64,000 nucleotides of DNA from Bacillota bacterium (lineage in GTDB: Bacteria; Bacillota; Clostridia; Ch29), in NCBI GenBank assembly GCA_013540605.1, contig JABVCK010000029.1:346296-410295 (forward strand). The letters are read 5' to 3'. The notes beneath the pieces are model-generated. The model ran no database searches and was not told the origin of the DNA. It saw only the letters and a program-made list of their open reading frames with translations. The translations under genes were made by a program, and so were the position numbers. Positions 45,322-52,348 of the stretch are shown in pieces (position 1 is the stretch's first letter; every line of letters starts with the position of its first letter).

Positions 45322-45930
45322 ATGAATGTTTCAATCCGATTGGAAGAAGAAAAAGATTACAAGCAAGTAGAGTATTTAACGAGAGAAGCTTTTTGGGATG
45401 TATATAGACCGGGATGTTGTGAGCATTTGTTAGTTCACAAGATTAGAAAAGTGCCTGCATTTATAAAAGATTTATGTTATGTTGCATGTGATAATGATTA
45501 TATTATCGGTAATATAATTTATTCAAAGGCAAAAGTAATCAATGATGAAAATAAGGAGTTTGAGGTTCTTTGTATGGGGCCGCTCAGTGTATTACCCTCT
45601 TTTCAAAGAAAAGGGATAGGTTCCTTGTTAATGAACTTTTCGATCAAAAAAGCAAGAGAGCTTGGATATAAAGCAATCATTATTTTTGGTAATCCAAATT
45701 ATTATCAACGGTTTGGTTTTGTAAATGCTAAAAGATATGGAATTAAGACATCTTCAGGTGAAAATTTTGATGCGTTTATGGCATTAGAACTATTTGAAGG
45801 TGCTCTTCAAGGTATAACAGGTAAATATTATGAGGACAAGGTTTTCGAGATAAAAGATGAAGAGCTTGAAGTTTTTGAAAGAGAATTTCCTTACAAAGAA
45901 ACACATATAACAGATACTCAGCTTAAATAG
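45322..45930 (+). CDS. GNAT N-acetyltransferase (cassette gene)
   Basis: 202 residues. It starts MNVSIRLEEEKDYKQVEYLTREAFW. The acetyl-CoA loop LSVLPSFQRKGIGSLLM (Q/RxxGxG/A) is near residue 93, followed by ARELGYKAIIIFGNPNYYQRFGF, typical of YhbS-like GNATs. The substrate is unknown. Ribosome binding site AAGGGGGAAAAA. No attC-like site is seen between it and the next gene (95-base gap), so these two may share one cassette or the intervening site decayed. Confidence 0.87.
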   Translation: MNVSIRLEEEKDYKQVEYLTREAFWDVYRPGCCEHLLVHKIRKVPAFIKDLCYVACDNDYIIGNIIYSKAKVINDENKEFEVLCMGPLSVLPSFQRKGIGSLLMNFSIKKARELGYKAIIIFGNPNYYQRFGFVNAKRYGIKTSSGENFDAFMALELFEGALQGITGKYYEDKVFEIKDEELEVFEREFPYKETHITDTQLK

Positions 45931-46024
45931 AAATGAAATTGAAGAGGATGACCACTGGACATCTTTTAAATTCTGGGTCGTTTCAGGGGTAAAATAGAAT
46001 TATGAAATGCAAAGGAGCTACCAT

Positions 46025-46750
46025 ATGAGTTACTTTATAGCAACCCTATTAATCGGTTTTGTAATACTGTTTCATGAATTTGGCCATTTTATCGCGGCTA
46101 AAAAAGTAAGGATACCAATTGCCACATTTTCAATTGGGTTTGGTCCCAAGATAATTGGGAGAAAGAGTGGAGAAACAGAGTATAGATTGTCTCTTATTCC
46201 TATTGGGGGTTATGTACTTCCTGAAATTGAAGATGAAAAAGAATTCTTCGCACTACCAGTTAACAAGAGAATAATGATGGCGTTGGGAGGACCGATAGCA
46301 AGTGTAATATTACCTGTGGTATGTTTCTCAGTGATTTATTCTGTCAAGTATGGTTTGTCATTTATGAGTGTTTTGTATAAACCAATTATGCAAGCATCAA
46401 ACTTGCTGTATAAAATGGTTATAGCTTTACCTGATGTTTTTAATCATACTGAACAGTTATCAGGTATTGTAGGTATTGTGGCTCAGGGCGGAGATTTTGT
46501 GGGGACAAATTTGATAAATGCTTTTCAGTTTGTAGCTTTTATAAGTCTAAACCTTGCAGTTCTGAACTTGCTGCCGATTCCTGTATTGGACGGTGGAAAG
46601 GTCTTACTGTATTTACTGGAGAAGATACATCCAAAACTGTTACGGCTTCACTTCCCTTTAGCCATTGCAGGATGGATGTTTGTGATAGGATTAATGCTAT
46701 ATGTAACAGCAGTTGACATTGGAAAATTATTATGGGTAAGTGCTATATAG
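46025..46750 (+). CDS. M50-family intramembrane metalloprotease (cassette gene)
   Basis: 241 residues. The zinc motif HEFGHFIAAKK near residue 15 and the third ligand in LLPIPVLDGGKVLLYLLE near 185 mark a site-2 protease of the RseP/SpoIVFB group. Both lie in membrane helices. It lacks the PDZ domain of full RseP; the middle is a short linker. ATG at 46025 follows AAAGGAGC. It is unusual cargo for a cassette, and the following site 6 starts 11 bases after its stop. Confidence 0.85.
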   Translation: MSYFIATLLIGFVILFHEFGHFIAAKKVRIPIATFSIGFGPKIIGRKSGETEYRLSLIPIGGYVLPEIEDEKEFFALPVNKRIMMALGGPIASVILPVVCFSVIYSVKYGLSFMSVLYKPIMQASNLLYKMVIALPDVFNHTEQLSGIVGIVAQGGDFVGTNLINAFQFVAFISLNLAVLNLLPIPVLDGGKVLLYLLEKIHPKLLRLHFPLAIAGWMFVIGLMLYVTAVDIGKLLWVSAI

Positions 46751-46761
46751 GGGACGACTTC

Positions 46762-46934
46762 AGATAACATTATGTTCCCGCGAGGGCGCGTCGGGCAAGG
46801 GCTTGGGACTTGCGCGCCACATCCCCCGGCCCAAGTCCGGCGGGACCCGGCTCGTCCGGGCCTGAGTTAAGAGCTAACTATGGCCCGGCCATCGCCTTAG
46901 GGCCGGTGGACGTCGGGAACACGTACCGTTATCT
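46762..46934 (+). repeat. attC-like recombination site 6
   Basis: AGATAAC at the start and GTTATCT at the end are perfect complements. ATTATGTTCCCG faces CGGGAACACGTAC. The interior is strongly G+C-rich with several nested stems. 173 bases. Confidence 0.82.
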
Positions 46935-46990
46935 GACATTTCCTGTGGGGACTCCCGCCATCCATGGCGGGATTTAGCGGAGGAGAAAAA

Positions 46991-47044
46991 ATGAGTGTAA
47001 GTAGTAGATTGATTAATGAATTTTTTAGTATAATAGCTACCTAA
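46991..47044 (+). pseudogene. Truncated first codons of a cassette gene
   Basis: GGAGGAG and ATG open a frame, MSVSSRLINEFFSIIAT, that stops at the border of the IS1380-like element. The start looks like the N-terminus of an M20-type peptidase such as PepT, but 17 residues are too few to be sure. The rest of the gene is not found beyond the element. Confidence 0.4.
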
Positions 47045-48505
47045 GTTTCGTACAAACAGATCAACTATAATTGGTCAATTAAGGAAACACAACTGAATAT
47101 AATTCGGCTGTAACAGTGCTTCTGTCAGCAGTTCTGCCAGTTTACTAATGGGTGGAATGATACCTTAATACCCATAATGGTTCTTTCCACAAACCCTGTA
47201 ATTCTGGAGCACTTTTTAACCAAAGTTTTTACCCCGACATCCTCAAGCTCAGTACCATGGAGTTTAATAGCCTTAAACCAGGTGATTAGGTTGTGGGTCA
47301 TAAACACCATCCATAGGAAGGTATAGATGCCGTAGAATTTACGGGTTCTAAGATTCTTAATACCATACGTATCTTTGGCCATTTTAAAGAAAGCCTCTAT
47401 GGTTTGGCGACCATTGTAAAAGTGAAAGGCTTCTACAGTAGAGAGCTTTTCTCTACTCATATTGGTGTATAGAATCGTGTAGGTGAGTTCACCTTTTGTA
47501 CCGAGGATTTGAACCAGTATCCTTCTTACCCCGTTTTCTAAAGGTGGCAGTTCATACACCCAGGTAGCTTCATCAGCTTGAGTGTAGGATCCAAAAGGTA
47601 CAGTTTCTGCAATCTTGGAAGCTTGTGTGGTAGAGTACCCCTTTACTGCAAACTTAAGTCCTTTGATGTTTGCAAGTTTTTCAATGTTTTTTAAAGCGCC
47701 ATAGCCGCTGCCTGCCCGGATGATAAGCTTTCCTTGTCTAAGTTGGTCAGGATATTTTGATAAAACAGATTCTAATAAATCCTCTAGGCGGTTCTGACAG
47801 TGTGTATTGCCTGGGTCCAAGTAAAGAGCAATGGCTTCGGAATATTGCCCGGCAAAGGCAGCAGATATTTGATAACCGGTTTTGCCTCTTTTTCTGGGGA
47901 AGTATCCTTTATCGGCAAACTCATAGGTCTTACCACCTGCTATTAGGCCAGACATATCAACATCAACGATGACATCATTATGAGAAGCAGTAGAAAGACT
48001 ATGTTTGCCAAATAGCTCATTATGAATACTCTGAAGCTGCTTTATGTTTTCCTCACCGGTACGGGTGAGCAGGGTATTAATCTGGGACTGGTCTGGGAAG
48101 CGTTCCATACCGAGTAGGTTTGCAGCCAACTTCTCAGGACCTAATACCTCATTAATGTCTTTGGTAGACTCACAGCCCATGGCTATAGAAGCTATGATAG
48201 TAAGTAACTTTTGGTAAACGTAGTATCTGACTTCCTTCATCTTGAGGCTGAAAGCCTTAAATGGTGCGAAAAAATTAATATCAAGACCAAACTGCAGCAC
48301 AGATGCCAGCCATGCAGAAGTAGTTTCCTGGTTGCAATCACTATTTGAAACTGTTATCCTATCCATAGGGTAATACCACCTTTCGATTAGTGTTTTGATG
48401 AATTATTACTTCGATAGGCTCGGGTATTGCCCTCTTTGTATTTGTTGGGGTATTTACCATGGATTATATATCCAATTAATCTTTATTTGTTTGTACTAAA
48501 TCTAG
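47041..48505 (-). mobile_element. IS1380-like insertion sequence
   Basis: The ends share an 18-base inverted repeat with about three mismatches: CTAAGTTTCGTACAAACA at 47041-47058 and, read from the right, CTAGATTTAGTACAAACA at 48505-48488. TAATTGG recurs inside each end. One transposase gene is present. No target duplication was found, so borders may be off by a few bases or the flank rearranged. Confidence 0.65.
47125..48366 (-). CDS. DDE transposase, IS1380-like
   Basis: 413 residues. Motifs: VIVDVDMSGLIAGG (first Asp), KRGKTGYQISAAFAGQYSEAIALYLDPGNTHCQNRLEDLL, LIIRAGSGYGA where Asp is usual in xRADSGY (here Gly), and FYNGRQTIEAFFKMAKDTYG with the catalytic Glu. The RAGSGY change may have removed the second catalytic Asp, which would make the enzyme inactive. 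The family call rests on the PGNTHC and YNGRQxIE patterns; IS4-type is an alternative. Confidence 0.72.
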   Translation of the reverse strand: MDRITVSNSDCNQETTSAWLASVLQFGLDINFFAPFKAFSLKMKEVRYYVYQKLLTIIASIAMGCESTKDINEVLGPEKLAANLLGMERFPDQSQINTLLTRTGEENIKQLQSIHNELFGKHSLSTASHNDVIVDVDMSGLIAGGKTYEFADKGYFPRKRGKTGYQISAAFAGQYSEAIALYLDPGNTHCQNRLEDLLESVLSKYPDQLRQGKLIIRAGSGYGALKNIEKLANIKGLKFAVKGYSTTQASKIAETVPFGSYTQADEATWVYELPPLENGVRRILVQILGTKGELTYTILYTNMSREKLSTVEAFHFYNGRQTIEAFFKMAKDTYGIKNLRTRKFYGIYTFLWMVFMTHNLITWFKAIKLHGTELEDVGVKTLVKKCSRITGFVERTIMGIKVSFHPLVNWQNC

Positions 48506-48572
48506 ATAGTTAAGAGAAGATTCATGTATAAAAGGAGAGCAGTTGAGATAATGATTCCAGGTGGTATTGAAG

Positions 48573-49028
48573 ATGAAATTGATTGGAGTTATATCCGATA
48601 CGCATGGTTTATTACGGGAAGAAGCAGTACAAGCCCTCAGAGGGGTTGATTTAATCATTCATGCCGGTGATATTGGCAGCGAAGAGGTTATCCGGGAGCT
48701 GCGAAAAATAGCGCCCGTAATCGCAGTTCGGGGAAATTGTGACCGGGACCAATGGGCAAAAGCATATCCGAAAACAGAATATGTGGAAATTGATGATACC
48801 CGTATTTATGTTTTGCATGAGCTAAATTGGCTTAATATAGATCCCAAAGGGGCAGGGATCAATATAGTTATCAGCGGTCATTCCCACAGACCCAAAGAAG
48901 AGAAAAAAGATGGAGTATTATATTTAAATCCGGGCAGCGCAGGTCCAAGGAGGTTTAATCTGCCCGTTAGCGTTGCCCGGCTCACATTACATGGGACGAC
49001 AAGCAGTGTAGATTTTATAAGCATATAA
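48573..49028 (+). CDS. YfcE/MJ0936-type metallophosphodiesterase
   Basis: 151 residues from the ATG at 48573 (AGGTGG eight bases upstream). The calcineurin-like metal motifs are complete: GVISDTHG, IIHAGDIG, VRGNCD, ISGHSHRP and LNPGSAGP. Such enzymes hydrolyse phosphodiesters with Mn2+. It is the first intact non-cassette gene after the array. Confidence 0.9.
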   Translation: MKLIGVISDTHGLLREEAVQALRGVDLIIHAGDIGSEEVIRELRKIAPVIAVRGNCDRDQWAKAYPKTEYVEIDDTRIYVLHELNWLNIDPKGAGINIVISGHSHRPKEEKKDGVLYLNPGSAGPRRFNLPVSVARLTLHGTTSSVDFISI

Positions 49029-49068
49029 AGCGGAGATAAAAAATGAGGTATAAGAAGGTTTATTGAGT

Positions 49069-49752
49069 TCACGAATCGGCAGTCTTATATACGAAGTACC
49101 CGATGGAGGCAGTGACGAGTATTCCCACGGCGAAATACATAAAGATTCTTACGGCCATATTGTTAAAGAACTCCAGGGGGAACATGTTGATAAGAAGGTC
49201 GGTCTCAGGGTTTAGCAGCCACAGGTCGTTTGTAAAAAAGATCTCATGAAAGACAGTGAAATAGTTGTAGAAATCCGTACTGATTATTATCAGTAGGACG
49301 GTTGAAGCGGCAAAGAGGATTAGCGAAGCCCGAAACAGGGCTTTACCCATATAATGTTTTTTCCTATTCCCTGCATGGAAGATAGCTACGAGAAGAAGAA
49401 TCAGAGCCAAAAACGAAAGGTTTCTCATCCTGTATCCCATAGTGAATAGAGCCTTTACATCCATCATATGGGTCAGTTCCTTTTGACTGAAGAGATATTT
49501 TTCACTTCCGAATATTATTGCCCGGTTGTAAATGGAGTCGGTTTTGCCGTTCAGGTACTCAAGTATCTTTCTGCTCAGGTCGACATAGTCCCGCCTTGTG
49601 AGCTCCGTTGTGTCGTAAAGATTGTACTTGGCATACGCATTTTCGTATATGCTGATATCAAAGGTTGCTATTTGGACCGCTGTAAGAAGCAAGCATCCCA
49701 AGAGAGCAAAGGATAGCAAGACTGTCAATATCCAGAACACCATTCTATTCAT
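49069..49752 (-). CDS. TIGR01906 (DUF1461) integral membrane protein
   Basis: 227 residues with an N-terminal transmembrane segment, an extracytoplasmic ~85-residue loop (KYNLYDTTELTRRDYVDLSRKILEYLNGK) and three or more later segments (LSFLALILLLVAIF, SLILFAASTVLLIII, FMYFAVGILVTASIGYFVY). The layout and SxHEIFFTNDLWLLNPETDLLINMFPLEFF match the TIGR01906/DUF1461 family, related to lipoprotein intramolecular transacylase Lit. It is on the opposite strand to its neighbours, with a good RBS (GGAGGTATC). Confidence 0.85.
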   Translation of the reverse strand: MNRMVFWILTVLLSFALLGCLLLTAVQIATFDISIYENAYAKYNLYDTTELTRRDYVDLSRKILEYLNGKTDSIYNRAIIFGSEKYLFSQKELTHMMDVKALFTMGYRMRNLSFLALILLLVAIFHAGNRKKHYMGKALFRASLILFAASTVLLIIISTDFYNYFTVFHEIFFTNDLWLLNPETDLLINMFPLEFFNNMAVRIFMYFAVGILVTASIGYFVYKTADS

Positions 49753-49854
49753 GCCGATACCTCCAAATGTATTTCAAGAGTTAGTATAGCATATTTATCT
49801 GTTATTAACCAGTTGGATTCCGCATAGATTTATTATGAAGGAGGGGGAAAACCG

Positions 49855-50133
49855 ATGGAGAAAAGGGCAGAGCATATTAAAAAAGGCATTGCGGACCTGC
49901 TGGAACTGCCAAGGGATGTAGTTCTGGACTTGCCGAAAACCACTCTTGTCGGCAACCTCCAGCTTTATATAGAGAATCATAAGGGTATTATTGAGTATTC
50001 ATCTTCTATAGTAAGGGTGAACACAAAGACCGGAATACTTGTGGTTACAGGCAGAAAACTGGTTATAAAAACCATTGTACTTGAAGAGATAATTATAACA
50101 GGAGAAATTGACAGGGTTGAGTTTGTGCAGTAG
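49855..50133 (+). CDS. yqfC: Sporulation protein YqfC
   Basis: 92 residues of the YabP/YqfC family: ITGRKLVIKTIVLEEIIITGEIDRVEFV at the C-terminus. In Bacillus it is expressed in the mother cell under sigma-E and works with YqfD. ATG follows GAAGGAGGGGG. It begins the yqfC-yqfD-phoH-yqfF-ybeY run. Confidence 0.93.
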   Translation: MEKRAEHIKKGIADLLELPRDVVLDLPKTTLVGNLQLYIENHKGIIEYSSSIVRVNTKTGILVVTGRKLVIKTIVLEEIIITGEIDRVEFVQ

Positions 50134-50145
50134 GGGGTATAAACT

Positions 50146-51348
50146 GTGCTGGTTGTCCGGGTATGGAACTTTCTGAGAGGTTATCTGATAATCAAGGTTG
50201 AGGGGTTGAATCTGGAAAGGTTCATTAATCTTTCGATAGCCAATAATATCTTCTTCTGGGATATCGAAAGGATAAATTACTCCACAATTCTGGTCAAAGT
50301 CAGCCTTAAAGGTTACAGGATGCTGCGCCGGATCAGGCGGAGAGTAAGATGCAGGGTGTCCATAGTGGAAAAAAGAGGCTGCCCTTTTTTGTTTCATAGG
50401 ATTATGAAAAGGAAAACGCTGGCCGCAGGCGCGGTCGCAGCGGTAGCCATTATGTACCTGTTGACGTCCTTTGTATGGGTTGTCGATGTGAATGGGAACG
50501 ACAGGGTATCTGAGGACAGAATAATTCGTGAATTGGAAAGCCTCGGACTTAAACCGGGGGTTTTTAAGTATACGGTGAATGCAAGGGAGCTGGAAACGGC
50601 GCTCCTGATAAAAATGGACCAGCTTTCCTGGGTTGGAATAAACATAGTTGGAACAAAAGCACTGGTGGATGTAGTCGAAAGGGTAGAACCGCCGGCACTG
50701 GTTGACAAGGAAACGCCATGCAACATATTGGCAAAAAAGGACGGACTAATAACCAACGTGTTTGTATTCGATGGAACACCTCTGGTCAAGGAGGGGGATA
50801 CGGTCAAGTCCGGACAGCTGTTAATAAGCGGGGTTGTAGAAAAACCCGGGTTTCCGGTACGCCTGGTTCACGCCATGGGGAAAGTAGAAGCAAGGACGTG
50901 GTATCACGGTTCGGAAGAGCAGGAACTGCTGCTGCAAAAAAGGGAAAGGACCGGGAATACCGCCAGAAAAATAAGACTGAGGCTGGGCAGATACAGCATT
51001 AAGCTGACTCCCGGCGATATCGGCTATTCTGAATACGATAAAACGCAGGATATTAAAAGATTGGCGGAATGGAGGAATATTGTCCTACCTGTAGAATTAA
51101 TTATAGATAACTATTCCGAGGTTAGAGTTGAGAATGAGGAACTATCCTTGGAACAGGCAAAAAGCATGGCAGTGCAAAGGATAGAAGAGAGACTGGCCGG
51201 TATAGTCCCTGAAGATGCAAAGATTGTTGATAGGAGCATTAAATATTATGGACCGGATGGTGGAAGAATAAGGGTTGAAATGGTACTGGAAACCCTTGAA
51301 GATATTGGGATGGAGGAGAAAATAATCCTGGGGAGGACTGAGTATTGA
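50146..51348 (+). CDS. yqfD: Sporulation protein YqfD
   Basis: 400 residues. The N-terminal domain (LRGYLIIKVEGLNLERFINLSIANNIFFWDI) precedes a single membrane span (TLAAGAVAAVAIMYLLTSFVWVVDV). An exported C-terminal region follows with ELESLGLKPGVFKYTVNARELETALLI. It is a stage IV-type sporulation membrane protein. It starts at GTG and overlaps phoH by four bases. Confidence 0.93.
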   Translation: MLVVRVWNFLRGYLIIKVEGLNLERFINLSIANNIFFWDIERINYSTILVKVSLKGYRMLRRIRRRVRCRVSIVEKRGCPFLFHRIMKRKTLAAGAVAAVAIMYLLTSFVWVVDVNGNDRVSEDRIIRELESLGLKPGVFKYTVNARELETALLIKMDQLSWVGINIVGTKALVDVVERVEPPALVDKETPCNILAKKDGLITNVFVFDGTPLVKEGDTVKSGQLLISGVVEKPGFPVRLVHAMGKVEARTWYHGSEEQELLLQKRERTGNTARKIRLRLGRYSIKLTPGDIGYSEYDKTQDIKRLAEWRNIVLPVELIIDNYSEVRVENEELSLEQAKSMAVQRIEERLAGIVPEDAKIVDRSIKYYGPDGGRIRVEMVLETLEDIGMEEKIILGRTEY

Positions 51349-52331
51349 GTAATCTGCAGAGCGAAGCCAGCATACCTATAAACAATTTCCAGCATATTAT
51401 GGAATTGTTCGGCAATTACGATGAAAACGCAAAAATGATAGAGGAAAGCCTTGGCGTCAGCATAATAGCCCGTGGCAACGAAATTAAAATCCAGGGGGAT
51501 GAGGAGCGGGTAGAACTGGCAGAAAAGCTGGTAAAAAACCTCCTGGAGATGATAAGCAAGGGAGAAAGTCTGAATGCCCAGAACATCAGCTATTCCATAG
51601 GCCTTTTGATGGCCGGTGATGAGGATAAGATAATCGACCTGGTCAAGGAAGTAATATGTGTGACCCATAAGGGGAAACAGATAAAGAGCAAGACCCTTGG
51701 GCAGAAAATCTACGTTGAATCAATGAACAGAAACGAGATTGTATTCGCCATAGGACCGGCGGGAACCGGTAAAACCTATCTGGCTATTGCAATGGCGGTC
51801 AGGGCAATGCGAAACAGGGAGATAAGCAGGATCATTCTAACCCGGCCGGCGGTGGAGGCGGGAGAGAAACTTGGTTTTCTGCCAGGAGATTTGCAGGACA
51901 AGGTTGACCCATACCTGCGTCCCCTATATGATGCACTTTATGACATACTCGGAGCGGAAACATACCAAAAGTACAGAGAACGGGGGGTTATAGAGGTTGC
52001 CCCGCTTGCTTATATGAGAGGAAGGACCCTGGACGATTCCTTTATAATCCTTGACGAAGCGCAGAACACGACACCGGAACAGATGAAGATGTTTCTTACA
52101 AGGATGGGGTTTGGCTCCAGGATTGTCGTTACCGGTGATATAACCCAGATTGACCTGCCCCCGGGGAAGAGTTCGGGCCTTATTACGGCTGCCAGGATTT
52201 TAGGCGGCATTAAGGGTATAGATATAATCAACCTGACCGAAAAAGACGTTGTCAGACACAGTCTGGTACAGAAGATCATTGTAGCTTATGAAAAGTATTA
52301 TGGCAAGAAGGGGAACAGGCAGCAAAGGTAG
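51345..52331 (+). CDS. phoH: PhoH family ATPase
   Basis: 328 residues. A KH-like N-terminal part (SLGVSIIARGNEIKIQGDEERVELAEKLV) is followed by a RecA-type ATPase with Walker A GPAGTGKTYLA near residue 138 and FIILDEAQNTTPEQMKMFLTRMG near 232. It probably acts in RNA metabolism together with YbeY, encoded two genes downstream. TTG start in the TTGA overlap with the yqfD stop, RBS GGGGAGGA. Confidence 0.94.
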   Translation: MSNLQSEASIPINNFQHIMELFGNYDENAKMIEESLGVSIIARGNEIKIQGDEERVELAEKLVKNLLEMISKGESLNAQNISYSIGLLMAGDEDKIIDLVKEVICVTHKGKQIKSKTLGQKIYVESMNRNEIVFAIGPAGTGKTYLAIAMAVRAMRNREISRIILTRPAVEAGEKLGFLPGDLQDKVDPYLRPLYDALYDILGAETYQKYRERGVIEVAPLAYMRGRTLDDSFIILDEAQNTTPEQMKMFLTRMGFGSRIVVTGDITQIDLPPGKSSGLITAARILGGIKGIDIINLTEKDVVRHSLVQKIIVAYEKYYGKKGNRQQR

Positions 52332-52348
52332 AATTAGGGGGATACTCA

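Larger units (their letters stand above)
39888..47044 (+). other. Gene-cassette array with attC-like sites (CALIN-like)
   Basis: Seven or eight A+T-rich genes, all on the + strand, alternate with six G+C-rich imperfect palindromes (40851, 41518, 43142, 44033, 45093, 46762) with attC organisation. A lone GTTAGGC at 39888-39894 could be the left recombination point. No integrase gene is visible in the window. The array splits floA from yqfC, which are neighbours in related genomes. Interrupting elements are a DUF6431 unit at about 41680-42352 and an IS1380-like element at 47041. The 39813-40088 stretch itself holds no recognisable gene. Confidence 0.75.

Noticed and set aside
39813..48560. Integron integrase gene
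   Set aside because: No tyrosine recombinase-like frame was found on either strand in or near the array. The only recombinases are DDE transposases.
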